A DNA stretch of 64,000 nt from Kitasatospora phosalacinea (GTDB lineage: Bacteria; Actinomycetota; Actinomycetes; Streptomycetales; Streptomycetaceae): positions 1-64,000 of the forward strand of contig NZ_BSSA01000021.1 in the NCBI RefSeq assembly GCF_030268885.1, written 5' to 3'. The position numbers and the translations under genes were made by a program. The notes beneath the pieces were generated by a model. It saw only the letters and a program-made list of their open reading frames with translations. It had not been told where the DNA came from and searched no databases. Below, in pieces: positions 50,310-58,687 of this stretch (the first letter of the stretch is position 1; every line of letters starts with the position of its first letter).

Positions 50310-51695
50310 TCAGCTGCGTGCCAGCCGGTTGAGCAGCAGCACCGAGGCCACCGGCCGGGCCCCCGCCTTGCGCACCCCGTCCGCGACCTCCCGGTCCGCG
50401 GAGACCACCACCACCGGCCGCCCCTGCGGCTCGGCCCGCACCAGGCGGCGGATCAGCTCGTCCGCGGTCTCCCCGGTGCGGCTGAACCGCACCCGCACGC
50501 CGCGCGGCGGGGCCATGATCACCGGCACGTCCAGGTCCTGGCCGTCGAACACGCAGGTCACCTCGGCCTGGGTCCGCTGGGCCAGCATCGCCAGGCCGCC
50601 CAGCAGTCTCAACCGCTGCTGCTCCAGCGGCAGTTGGGGGTAGCCGGTCTTGGTGACGTTGTAGCCGTCCACCACCAGGTGCACCTGCGGGATGGCCAGC
50701 AGCTGGTCCAGCAGCGCCGGGTCGTCCTCGGCCAGGCCGCGCCGGGCCACGTCGTGCGGCGAGGCCGAACCGGGCTCCACCGCCTCCACCAGGTCGGCCG
50801 GGCGCAGCGCCGTCACCGGCAGCGCCAGCTCCCGCTGCAGGCCCTGGGCCGACTGCAGCACGGTGTCCAGCAGCAGGCGCAGCCGCATGTCCTCCACGCT
50901 GCGGCCCTCGCGGGCGGTGCGCCGCCCGCTCTCCACCGCGGCCTCCAGCTCGGCCACCCGGTGCCGCAGCCGCCGGGCCTCGCTCTCGGCGGCGCTGCGC
51001 TCGGCGGCCGCGGTGGCCCGGGCCGCCTCCAGCTCCCCCAGCAGGCGGCGGCTCTCGGCCTGCGCCCGCCGGGTGTCCGCCTCCAGCGAGCGGACCTTCT
51101 TGCGCAGCGACTCCGCCTCCTTGCGGACGCCCTCGGCCTCGGCCCGGTGCCGCTCCAGCTCGCCGCGGGCCGCGGCCCGGGCCTCCGCCAGCTCCTCCTG
51201 GAGCTTCTCGGCGAGCCGGACGGCCTCGGCGGCGGCCCCCTCGGCGTCGACCCGCTCGGCCTCCTCCCCCGCCTCCTCCACCAGCCGGGGCCAGCCGGAC
51301 GGGCGGACCAGGTAGGCGGCGGCCGCGACGTCCATCGGGTCGGCGGCGGCCGGGACGGTGCCCGCCTCCAGCGCCTGCACCAGGTCGGGCTGGCCCAGCC
51401 GCAGCCGCTCGGCTATCCGGACCCGGAACGCCGGGTCGGACTCCAGGGCGGCGGCCAGCGCGGTCGCCGCGTACTTGGCCCGCCGGGCGGGGGTGAACTT
51501 GGCGTACGGGCGCAGCGAGGCGGGCAGTTCGCCCGGCGCGATGCCGCCGAGCGCGTCCGAGGCGATGCCGACCACCCGTCGGCGCACGCCCTCGGGCAGG
51601 GGGCGGCCGGTCGTCCCCGGGTCGCCCGGCACGTCCGGGGCCGGGGCGGGCGCGGTCCCGTCCGTGCCCGCGGGCGCGTTCGCTGCCTCCGCCAC
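50310..51695 (-). CDS. NYN-domain protein with long coiled coil
   Basis: A 461-residue protein: N-terminal helical domain (PEGVRRRVVGIASDALGG, AYLVRPSGWPRLVEEA), a central charged coiled coil (about 150-260; Glu/Arg/Ala heptads) and a C-terminal YacP-type NYN nuclease domain with VDGYNVTKTGYPQLPLEQQR, VTCVFDGQD and VVVVSADREVADGVRKAG acidic sites. NYN domains belong to the PIN-like RNase superfamily, so RNA processing is likely. GTG 51695 is just after GAGGACA; an in-frame upstream extension is Pro-rich and probably non-coding. Confidence 0.87.
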   Translation of the reverse strand: MAEAANAPAGTDGTAPAPAPDVPGDPGTTGRPLPEGVRRRVVGIASDALGGIAPGELPASLRPYAKFTPARRAKYAATALAAALESDPAFRVRIAERLRLGQPDLVQALEAGTVPAAADPMDVAAAAYLVRPSGWPRLVEEAGEEAERVDAEGAAAEAVRLAEKLQEELAEARAAARGELERHRAEAEGVRKEAESLRKKVRSLEADTRRAQAESRRLLGELEAARATAAAERSAAESEARRLRHRVAELEAAVESGRRTAREGRSVEDMRLRLLLDTVLQSAQGLQRELALPVTALRPADLVEAVEPGSASPHDVARRGLAEDDPALLDQLLAIPQVHLVVDGYNVTKTGYPQLPLEQQRLRLLGGLAMLAQRTQAEVTCVFDGQDLDVPVIMAPPRGVRVRFSRTGETADELIRRLVRAEPQGRPVVVVSADREVADGVRKAGARPVASVLLLNRLARS

Positions 51696-51876
51696 TGTCC
51701 TCGGCTCCGATCCTGGTCCGGGCGGGGCCCTCCCGGCGGGTGCCGGGCGGGGCGCTGGTGTCCGCCGCTGCTGCAATTGTCCCGTCTACCGTGCCGCACC
51801 GACAGCACCCCGCCGACGAGTCCGCCCCGCGCCCCCGTCCGGGGCGGACGGGGGCGCGGGGCGGTCGGGTGCTGCC

Positions 51877-52143
51877 TCAGCCCTGCTGGCCGTCGCCCTC
51901 CGCGGGCTCCTCGGCGCCCGGCCGGGCCACCAGCTCGACCTGGTCGACGGCGTTGCACCAGCGGCAGCGCACCGACTCGATGGTCTCGGACAGCACCTGG
52001 GTCTCCTCGACCTTGGACTCGCCCGAGAGGTCGAAGTGCAGGAAGTCGGTCACCCGGGACGAACGGGTGACGTCGAAGCGGGTCAGGTTGCCGCACAGGG
52101 TGCAGCGCCAGCGGGTCTCGGCGGTCGGCGCGGCAATGCTCAT
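51877..52143 (-). CDS. Small double-CxxC zinc-ribbon protein
   Basis: An 88-residue protein with RCTLCGN near the N-terminus and RCRWCNAV near residue 60, likely one zinc site, separated by an acidic linker (LSGESKVEETQVLSE). The C-terminus is Glu/Gly-rich. ATG 52143 is preceded by GAGAGGG at slightly long spacing. Function not known; it is conserved in streptomycetes at this position in my recollection. Confidence 0.75.
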   Translation of the reverse strand: MSIAAPTAETRWRCTLCGNLTRFDVTRSSRVTDFLHFDLSGESKVEETQVLSETIESVRCRWCNAVDQVELVARPGAEEPAEGDGQQG

Positions 52144-52294
52144 CAGTGTGGTCCCTCTCGGCTGGTCCCGGTTCCGGGCCTCCAGCCTATTGCCTGCGGA
52201 CGGACGGACGGATCACCGGTCCACAGCCCGGACGCTCACCCGGCCGGAGCAGCGCCCGGTGTCGCGGGTGCGCCCCCGAGGAATGCTGACCGGC

Positions 52295-53098
52295 ATGGTG
52301 CTCTCCGCCCCCGCCCGGGCCGGTTCGCCGGCGGCCGGGCGGGCCGCCGGCACCCCGGTCGCCACGTACCTGTTGATCGCCCTGGCCGCGCTGGTCATGT
52401 TGGTCGGCCCGGCCGGCCTGAACCCGCTGTACGGCAGCGGCGACGCCCGCGCCTGCGCCGAGCAGCGCTACGAGCACCGCTGGGGCGCCGTCCCGGCCGA
52501 GTTGCTGGGCGGCCGCCCCCTGACGGCCGCCCAGCTGTCGGTGCTCCCCCCGGCGGCGCCCGGCTGCGTGCTTCCGGCCACCCCCGGCAAGATCCCCGAA
52601 CTCTCGGTGCTGACCGCGCTGTTCGTCCACGCGGGCTGGCTGCACCTGCTCGGCAACCTGCTGTTCCTGTTCGTCTTCGGCCCGGCCGTGGAGGCCCGGC
52701 TGGGCCGGGTCCGCTTCCTGATCGGCTACCTGGGGATCGGCTGCCTGGCCACCTACGGCTACGCACTGGCCGAGGCGGGCACCCCGGACGCGGTGCGGGC
52801 GCTGGTCGGCGCGTCCGGCGCGATCGCCGGGGTGCTGGGCGCGTACCTGCGGCTGCACCCGAGGGGCCGGGTGACCGCGCTGGTGCCGCTGCTGCTGTTC
52901 CTGCCGCTGCGCTTCCCGGCCTGGCTGGTGCTCGGCCTGTGGTTCGTCCTGCAGTTCTGGTCGGTCACCTCCGGCGGCGACGGGGTGGCCTACCTGGTGC
53001 ACGTGATCGGCTTCGTGACGGGCTGGCTGTTCGCGTGGGCCGCCCGTCCGGCGGGCGATACCCTGGGCGGACCTTCTCGAACAGGAGTTGCCCAGTGA
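52295..53098 (+). CDS. Rhomboid-family intramembrane serine protease
   Basis: A 267-residue protein with six to seven membrane helices. LTALFVHAGWLHLLGNLLFLFVFG, the catalytic Ser174 in VGASGAIAGVLGAY and His236 in LVHVIGFVTGW form the rhomboid dyad. A soluble stretch of about 70 residues between helix 1 and 2 carries several Cys. ATG 52295 is chosen downstream of GAGGA; an ATG at 52283 is also in frame. Its stop overlaps the next gene. Confidence 0.9.
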   Translation: MVLSAPARAGSPAAGRAAGTPVATYLLIALAALVMLVGPAGLNPLYGSGDARACAEQRYEHRWGAVPAELLGGRPLTAAQLSVLPPAAPGCVLPATPGKIPELSVLTALFVHAGWLHLLGNLLFLFVFGPAVEARLGRVRFLIGYLGIGCLATYGYALAEAGTPDAVRALVGASGAIAGVLGAYLRLHPRGRVTALVPLLLFLPLRFPAWLVLGLWFVLQFWSVTSGGDGVAYLVHVIGFVTGWLFAWAARPAGDTLGGPSRTGVAQ

Positions 53099-53376
53099 TC
53101 ACCGCGATCGTCCTCATCAACACCGACGTCGACCGGATCCCCGAGATCGCCGAGGCGATCGCCGCGATCGAGGGCGTCAGCGAGGTCTACTCCGTCACCG
53201 GCACCTACGACCTGGTCGCGATGGTCCGGGTGCGCAACCACGAGGACCTGGCCGAGGTGATCCCCGGCCGCCTCAACAAGGTCCCGGGCGTCACCAACAC
53301 CGAGACCCACATCGCCTTCCGCACCTACTCGCAGCACGACCTGGAGGCCGCGTTCTCGCTCGGCCTGGACGGCTGA
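53095..53376 (+). CDS. Stand-alone Lrp/AsnC ligand-binding (RAM) domain protein
   Basis: A 93-residue protein comprising only the RAM domain: ITAIVLINTDVDRIPEIAEAI, GVSEVYSVTGTYDLVAMVRVRNHEDLAEVI and a VTNTETHIAFRTY final strand. It lacks the DNA-binding helix-turn-helix, so it may act as an amino-acid-binding partner. GTG 53095 overlaps the rhomboid stop (GTGA) and AGGAG lies about 7 nt upstream. Confidence 0.92.
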   Translation: MITAIVLINTDVDRIPEIAEAIAAIEGVSEVYSVTGTYDLVAMVRVRNHEDLAEVIPGRLNKVPGVTNTETHIAFRTYSQHDLEAAFSLGLDG

Positions 53377-53379
53377 GCC

Positions 53380-54741
53380 TCAGCGCTGCCGGGTGTCGGC
53401 GACGCAGCGGCCGCCCTCGTTGCGGTAGCTCCACTTCGCGCCGTCGCTGACCAGCTCCCGCACCGCGGTGAGGAACCGGTCCAGGTGCTCGACGGGGGTC
53501 CCGGCGCCGAAGCTGACCCGGATCGCGTTCAGGCTGCGCTCCCCCGGCAGCGACGGCTCCGGCGCCCCGCACTCGCTCGGCGCCGCCTCCTCGCCACCCA
53601 GCAGGGTCCGCACCAGCGGGTGCGCGCAGAACAGCCCGTCCCGCACCCCGATGCCGTACTCGGCGGACAGCGCGGCCGAGAAGTGCGAGCTGTTCCAGCC
53701 GCGCACCACGAAGGACACCACGCCGACCCGGTCGGAGCCCTCGCCGAACAGGCTCAGCACCCGCACCTCGGGGATCGCCGCCAGGCCCTCGGTCAGCTTC
53801 GCCACCAGCGCCCGCTCCCGGGCCTCCAGCGCCTCGAAGCCCGCCTCGTCCAGCGCCCGGCAGGCCGAGGCGATCGCGTACGCGCCGATCACGTTCGGCG
53901 AACCGGCCTCGTGCCGGGCCGGGCCGGTGTGCCACTCCACCGCGACCGAGCCGTCCAGCTCGCGGGCCACCGTCCGGCTCGCCCCGCCGCCGGCCAGGTA
54001 CGGCTCGGCCGCGTCCAGCCAGTCCGAGCGGCCCGCCAGCACCCCGGCGCCGAACGGCGCGTACAGCTTGTGGCCGGAGAACGCCACCCAGTCGACGTCC
54101 AACTCCCGCACCGAGACCCGGTGGTGGGGCGCCAGCTGGGCCGCGTCCAGCACCACCCGGGCGCCGTGGCGGTGGGCGACCGCGGTCAGCTCCTTCACCG
54201 GCCACAGCTCGCCGGTCACGTTCGACGCGCCGGTCACGCAGAACAGCTTCGGCCCCTCGGCCGCGCCCAGCAGCGCCTCCTCCAGCGCCGACACCGCCTC
54301 CTCGTGCGAACGCGGCGCCCGCAGGTAGCTGACCGTCAGGCCCTCGCGGCGCCACGGCAGCAGCGAGGCGTGGTGCTCGGTCTCGAACGCGAACACCTCG
54401 GTCCCGGCCGGGAGCGCCCCCGCCAGCAGGTTCAGCGAGTCGGTGGTCGCCCGGGTGAACACCACCTGGTCGCCGTCCCGCAGGTCCAGGAACCCGGCGA
54501 CGGTCCGCCGGCTCTGCTCGAACAGGTCCGTCGACAGCTGCGACAGGTACCCGGCCCCGCGGTGCACCGACCCGTAGTACGGCGCGTACGCCGCGACGTC
54601 GTCCCACACCCGCTTCAGCGCCGGGGCGCTCGCCGCGTAGTCCAGCGCCGCGTACCCGACCTTCACCCCGGACGCCAGCGGAACCTCGACGTCCCCGCCC
54701 AGCACCGCCAGCGGCTCGCAGATCTCGGTGGCAACAGACAT
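53380..54741 (-). CDS. Class V aminotransferase (cysteine desulfurase-like)
   Basis: A 453-residue PLP enzyme of the class V fold: LDYAASAPALKRV, VFTRATTDSLNLLAGAL, FETEHHASLLPWRR, VTGASNVTGE, VLDAAQLAPHHRVSV and K225 in FSGHKLYAPFG, with SPNVIGAYAIASACRAL later. An internal VGVVSFVVRGWNSSHF and a Cys-bearing FCAHPL follow. A SAM-IV riboswitch in the leader links it to methionine/sulfur metabolism, favouring a desulfurase or related role. ATG 54741 has GGAGGAG 7 nt upstream. Confidence 0.9.
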   Translation of the reverse strand: MSVATEICEPLAVLGGDVEVPLASGVKVGYAALDYAASAPALKRVWDDVAAYAPYYGSVHRGAGYLSQLSTDLFEQSRRTVAGFLDLRDGDQVVFTRATTDSLNLLAGALPAGTEVFAFETEHHASLLPWRREGLTVSYLRAPRSHEEAVSALEEALLGAAEGPKLFCVTGASNVTGELWPVKELTAVAHRHGARVVLDAAQLAPHHRVSVRELDVDWVAFSGHKLYAPFGAGVLAGRSDWLDAAEPYLAGGGASRTVARELDGSVAVEWHTGPARHEAGSPNVIGAYAIASACRALDEAGFEALEARERALVAKLTEGLAAIPEVRVLSLFGEGSDRVGVVSFVVRGWNSSHFSAALSAEYGIGVRDGLFCAHPLVRTLLGGEEAAPSECGAPEPSLPGERSLNAIRVSFGAGTPVEHLDRFLTAVRELVSDGAKWSYRNEGGRCVADTRQR

Positions 54742-54784
54742 GGGTGCACTCCTCCACGGGGTCAGGACCCCGGAGGTGCGACAC

Positions 54785-54906
54785 CGGAAGTCCGCGCTTG
54801 CCACGCGGACCTGTCGCCGCGCAGCCCGGTCCTCACCCAGGGCACCCCGCCACGGACGGAGGGTTGCCGGACAGCCAGCTGGGGCTTCGCGCTGTCACTC
54901 ATGACC
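54785..54906 (-). promoter_or_regulatory. SAM-IV riboswitch
   Basis: On the minus strand the leader opens GGTCATGAGTGACAGC, continues AAGCCCCAGCTGGCTGTCCG, GGCAACCCTCC, GGCGGGGTGCCC and closes with GGTGAGGACC (pairing with the opening), then the SAM-IV-specific 3' stems with GGCAAGCGCGGAC. This matches the actinobacterial SAM-IV consensus closely. A further GC hairpin (54758-54771) lies between it and the ribosome site and could act as expression platform. Confidence 0.94.
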
Positions 54907-54983
54907 TGGCGAAGAGATTACACGAACCCGGCCCCGTCTCAACCCCCGTCCACATCCCGGAACACCCTTCGGCAGACGAGCAC

Positions 54984-55198
54984 GCGCATTCAGGGGCTCG
55001 GGGAACGGCTCGGTCCGTGCTGCTGACGAGCCCCGTCAGGGGCTCGGGGAACGGCGAGTCCGAGCTGCTGCCGGCCGGAGCCCACCGGAGTGTCCGTGCT
55101 GCTTCGGGCCGTAGGAACAGAACCCGAAGCCACCGCACGCACCGGCAGTGCACCGCCGGCAGCCCCGAGCCCGCCGTTCCCCGGGCCCCTGAATGCGC
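54984..55198. repeat. Cluster of dispersed GGGGCTCGGGGAACGGC-type repeats
   Basis: Three copies lie in the gene-free stretch between the SAM-IV leader and trpD: 54984-55009 (+), 55035-55055 (+) and 55173-55198 (-). The first and last form a 26-bp inverted repeat with one mismatch. Weaker relatives with GGGGCGCGGGGAACTGCGCG occur at about 41050-41072 and 35783-35805. The stretch 54907-55229 holds nothing else I recognise. Confidence 0.8.
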
Positions 55199-55229
55199 GC
55201 CCTCCGGGCCCCTGGAGGTGCCTGCGCCG

Positions 55230-56303
55230 CTACGCCTGCGTGGCCTCCGCCCAGCGCTTCAGCAGCTCCTCCGCCGCACCGGAGTCGATCGCCGCCGCCG
55301 TCCGCACCATCGCCGCCGCGATCTGCTCGGTGAGCGGCGCGTCCGTCAGCTCCAGCGCGACCAGCGCGGCCGCGCTGTTGAGCAGGACGGCGTCCCGCAC
55401 CGCCCCGCGCTCGCCGCCCAGCACCCGGCGGGCGACCTCCGCGTTGTACTCGGGGTCGGCGCCGCGCAGCGCCTCGATCCCGACCAGCTCGATGCCGACC
55501 TCGCGCGGGTCGAACCGGGCCTCGGTGACCCCGCCGTCCCGGATGACCCACACGTTCGAGGTGGTGGTGACGGTCAGCTCGTCGAGCCCGTCGTCCCCCC
55601 GGAAGACCAGTCCCTGGGCGCCGCGCCGGGCCAGGACCCCGGCGATCAGCCCGGCGAGGCGGGTGTCGAAGCAGCCGATGGCGTGCGAGGTGACCCGGGC
55701 CGGGTTGGTGAGCGGGCCGAGGATGTTGAAGACCGTGGGGACGGCCAGCTCGGCACGCGCCTGGGCGGTGTGGCGCATCGAGGGGTGGAACTTCGCGGCG
55801 AAGCAGAAGGTCAGGCCGACCTCCTCGGCCACCGCCGCGACCCGCTCCGCGGAGAGCTCCAGGTTGACCCCGAGCCGGCCGAGCACGTCCGAGGAGCCGG
55901 AGGCCGAGGAGGAGGCCCGGTTGCCGTGCTTGACGACCTTCGCCCCGGCCGCGGCGGCGACCACCGCGGACATGGTGGAGATGTTGACGGTCTTGGCCCG
56001 GTCGCCGCCGGTGCCGACGATGTCGACCGCCGGGCCGGGGATGTCCAACGGCAGGGCGTGCGCGTACATCGTCTCGACCAGGCCGGCGATCTCCTCGACC
56101 GTCTCGCCCTTGCCGCGCATGGCGACCAGGAACCCGGCCACCTGGACGGGGCTGGCCTCGCCGCTCATGATCCGGTCCATCGCCCAGGCGGTGTCGGCCT
56201 GGGCGAGGTCGTTGCCCTGCAGCAGCGAGCTCAGCAGGTCCGGCCAGGTGCGGACCACCTGCGCGGGGTCGCTACCGCCGTTCGCAGAGTGCGCGTTCAC
56301 CAT
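55230..56303 (-). CDS. trpD: Anthranilate phosphoribosyltransferase
   Basis: A 357-residue TrpD, which couples anthranilate to PRPP. The PRPP loop reads VDIVGTGGDRAKTVNISTMSA, KHGNRASSS is the metal/PRPP site, and NILGPLTNPARVTSHAIG follows. ATG 56303 has GGAG 6 nt upstream. It is far from the attenuated trpE-trpG, as in M. tuberculosis where trpD lies by ctaE (Rv2192c-Rv2193). TAGGCT at 56349-56354 is a possible -10. Confidence 0.96.
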   Translation of the reverse strand: MVNAHSANGGSDPAQVVRTWPDLLSSLLQGNDLAQADTAWAMDRIMSGEASPVQVAGFLVAMRGKGETVEEIAGLVETMYAHALPLDIPGPAVDIVGTGGDRAKTVNISTMSAVVAAAAGAKVVKHGNRASSSASGSSDVLGRLGVNLELSAERVAAVAEEVGLTFCFAAKFHPSMRHTAQARAELAVPTVFNILGPLTNPARVTSHAIGCFDTRLAGLIAGVLARRGAQGLVFRGDDGLDELTVTTTSNVWVIRDGGVTEARFDPREVGIELVGIEALRGADPEYNAEVARRVLGGERGAVRDAVLLNSAAALVALELTDAPLTEQIAAAMVRTAAAIDSGAAEELLKRWAEATQA

Positions 56304-56362
56304 GGCCGACTCCAGCTCTCGTCTACGTTCCAGAGGAATGGACGTCAGCCTATCGAGCGAGC

Positions 56363-56391
56363 GGGGACGGTCGCCCGGGGTTGCCGTCCCC
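56363..56391 (-). terminator. Hairpin between the receiver gene and trpD
   Basis: A perfect 8-bp stem (56363-56370 with 56384-56391) and 13-nt loop between the stop of the receiver gene and the trpD promoter region. Confidence 0.55.
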
Positions 56392-56423
56392 TTCTCTCCA
56401 GTTGAGACGCGGCGGTGGGACGG

Positions 56424-56849
56424 TCAGCGCCCGGCGGGTGCGCGCCGGGCGAGCCGGGCCCGCAGCAGCGTGGTCGCGGCGTCGGCGAGGGCGACCGGGT
56501 CGACGGGGTGCGAGATGGCGGCGTCGGCCCGGCTCCAGGCGGCGAGCCAGGAGTCCTGCGGGCGGCCGATCACGACCAGGACCGGCGGGCAGCCGTAGAT
56601 CTCGTCCTTCAGCTGCCGGGTCAGGCCGAGCCCGCCGGCCGGGACGGCCTCGCCGTCCAGGACGCAGAGGTCGATCCCGCCCTTCTCCAGGGCGCGCAGC
56701 ACCGCGGGTGCGGTGGCGCACTCCAGGTACTCCAGGGCGGGGACGTCCGCGGCGGGCCGCCTGCCGAGGGCGAGGGTCACCTGCTCACGGGTGTTGCGGT
56801 CGTCGCTGTAGACGAGAACGGTGAGCGTCTCGTCGGAGTGCTGCGCCAT
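56424..56849 (-). CDS. Atypical (pseudo-)receiver-domain protein
   Basis: A 141-residue single receiver-like domain: acidic pair D16-D17 in VLVYSDDRNT, an Asp at 65 in LCVLDGEAVPAG and a hydrophobic core, but the conserved Lys position reads AISHPVDP, replacing K with H. No output domain follows. Such degenerate receivers often bind partners without normal phosphotransfer. TATAAG (56876-56881) on this strand may be its -10. Confidence 0.78.
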   Translation of the reverse strand: MAQHSDETLTVLVYSDDRNTREQVTLALGRRPAADVPALEYLECATAPAVLRALEKGGIDLCVLDGEAVPAGGLGLTRQLKDEIYGCPPVLVVIGRPQDSWLAAWSRADAAISHPVDPVALADAATTLLRARLARRAPAGR

Positions 56850-57153
56850 GGCCCCTGCTTCCTGGTGCTCGTCCTCTTATATGTGTGCCCACGCCGGGCG
56901 GCCCCGACCGAACGGCCCAGTGTGACCCGGGCCACGTCCTTGGACGGATGCTACTCCCGCGGGCCCGTCCTGCGGAGACCCCGGCGCGATCTCGCTCAAG
57001 CCGCCGCGCCCCGGGGTCACCCCGCCGGCCCAGCGCACTCACCCGTCCGAACAACCGTCAGAAAACGGGCGCGGCGCGAGGCGGGCATACCTCACGCACC
57101 GGACACTCCGAGGGAGACCCCCCGGCGTGAAGACGGAATAAGGGACCGACATA
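56850..57153. other. Divergent promoter region upstream of ctaE
   Basis: About 300 bases between the receiver gene and ctaE with no supported gene. It must hold the ctaE-qcrCAB promoter; a CATACC box near 57087 is the best -10 I can see. The ctaE ribosome site is weak (AAGGGACC at long spacing). Confidence 0.5.
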
Positions 57154-57774
57154 ATGTCCGTCGTGGCGACAGCAACAGCAACAGAAACCGGACACGCGCA
57201 CGGAGCGGTCAACAGGCCGAACCTGGTCAGCGTCGGAACCATTGTCTGGCTGAGCTCGGAGCTGATGTTCTTCGCGGCCCTGTTCGCGATGTACTTCACC
57301 CTCCGCTCGGTCAAGGGCGCCGAGTTCTGGCACGAGAAGGCCCATGCCCTCAACGTGCCGTTCTCCTCGGTCAACACCACGATCCTGGTGCTCTCCTCGC
57401 TCACCTGCCAGCTCGGCGTGTTCGCCGCCGAGCGCGGTGACGTGAAGAAGCTGCGCTCGTGGTTCACGATCACCTTCGTGATGGGCGCCATCTTCATCGG
57501 CGGCCAGATCTTCGAGTACACCGAGCTGGTCAAGAAGGACGGCCTGTCGCTGTCCTCGGACCCGTACGGCACGGTGTTCTACCTGACCACCGGCTTCCAC
57601 GGACTCCACGTGACGGGTGGTCTGATCGCCTTCCTGCTGGTCCTCGGTCGGACCTACGCGGCGCGGCGCTTCACGCACGAGCAGGCCACCGCGGCGATCG
57701 TGGTGTCGTACTACTGGCACTTCGTCGACGTCGTGTGGATCGGCCTGTTCGCGACCATCTACCTGATCAAGTAA
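57154..57774 (+). CDS. ctaE: Cytochrome c oxidase subunit III
   Basis: A 206-residue CtaE with five membrane helices: VSVGTIVWLSSELMFFAALFAMYF, FGTVFYLTTGFHGLHVTGGLIAFL-type sequence and VVSYYWHFVDVVWIGLF. It is part of the aa3 oxidase that forms a supercomplex with bc1 in actinobacteria. The 3' flank carries an intercistronic stem-loop (57786-57825) before qcrC, possibly tuning stoichiometry. Confidence 0.97.
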   Translation: MSVVATATATETGHAHGAVNRPNLVSVGTIVWLSSELMFFAALFAMYFTLRSVKGAEFWHEKAHALNVPFSSVNTTILVLSSLTCQLGVFAAERGDVKKLRSWFTITFVMGAIFIGGQIFEYTELVKKDGLSLSSDPYGTVFYLTTGFHGLHVTGGLIAFLLVLGRTYAARRFTHEQATAAIVVSYYWHFVDVVWIGLFATIYLIK

Positions 57775-57785
57775 CAGCCGCCCCG

Positions 57786-57825
57786 CCCCTGACCCGGCGT
57801 CACCTCGACGCCTGGGCGTCAGGGG
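57786..57825 (+). other. Intercistronic stem-loop between ctaE and qcrC
   Basis: Outer 8-bp arms (57786-57793 with 57818-57825) enclose an inner GGCGTC/GACGCC stem. It could be a partial terminator or a processing/stability element between ctaE and qcrCAB. Confidence 0.55.
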
Positions 57826-57865
57826 CAGGCTGCTGCCGACCAGATCCTGACACCGGGGTTATTCC

Positions 57866-58687
57866 GTGAAAAAGCTCTCCGCACGACGGCGCCACCCACT
57901 GGCGGCGGTCGTCGTCCTACTTCTCGCCCTGGCGGCCACCGGGGGGCTCTACGCCGCTTTCGCGCCCGCCGAGAAGGCACAGGCCGACAGCTCGGCGCAG
58001 TCGCTCGCCATCGACGAGGGCAAGAAGCTCTTCGCCGTCGGCTGCTCCTCCTGCCACGGCCTGAACGGCCAGGGCACCTCCGACGGTCCGTCGCTGGTCG
58101 GCGTCGGCTCGGCCGCGGTCGACTTCCAGGTCGGCACCGGTCGCATGCCGGCCCAGCAGCCGGGTGCGCAGGTCCCGCGCAAGAAGGTCGTCTACTCCCA
58201 GACCGAGATCGACCAGCTGGCCGCCTTCGTGGCCTCGCTCGGCCCCGGCCCGGTCGCTCCGGACAGCAAGCAGTACCAGCCCTCCGACGACCCGGCGACC
58301 AACGCCGAGCAGGTCGCCAAGGGCGGCGAGCTGTTCCGCACCAACTGCGCCCAGTGCCACAACTTCGCCGGCAAGGGCGGCGCGCTGACCAACGGCAAGT
58401 ACGCCCCGTCCCTGGAGGGCGTGGACGCGAAGCACATCTACGAGGCCATGCAGACCGGCCCGCAGAACATGCCCTCCTTCCCCGACACCACCATGCCGGA
58501 GGAGCAGAAGCGCGAGATCGTGGCGTTCGTCCGCCACACGAACGACGAGCCCAACCCGGGCGGTCTCGCCCTGGGCAGCCTCGGTCCGGTGACCGAGGGC
58601 CTGTTCGGCTGGATCTTCGGTCTCGGCACGCTGATCGTCATCGCGATCTGGGTCGCCGCCCACACCACCAAGGCCAAGAAGTCATGA
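57866..58687 (+). CDS. qcrC: Cytochrome bc1 complex dihaem cytochrome c subunit
   Basis: A 273-residue dihaem protein: N-terminal membrane anchor, two c-type haem sites CSSCH and CAQCH, Met-ligand regions (e.g. GRMPAQQPG and MPSFPD) and a C-terminal membrane helix (LFGWIFGLGTLIVIAIWVAA). The second haem replaces a soluble cytochrome c in electron transfer to aa3 oxidase. Its stop overlaps the qcrA start. Confidence 0.97.
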   Translation: MKKLSARRRHPLAAVVVLLLALAATGGLYAAFAPAEKAQADSSAQSLAIDEGKKLFAVGCSSCHGLNGQGTSDGPSLVGVGSAAVDFQVGTGRMPAQQPGAQVPRKKVVYSQTEIDQLAAFVASLGPGPVAPDSKQYQPSDDPATNAEQVAKGGELFRTNCAQCHNFAGKGGALTNGKYAPSLEGVDAKHIYEAMQTGPQNMPSFPDTTMPEEQKREIVAFVRHTNDEPNPGGLALGSLGPVTEGLFGWIFGLGTLIVIAIWVAAHTTKAKKS

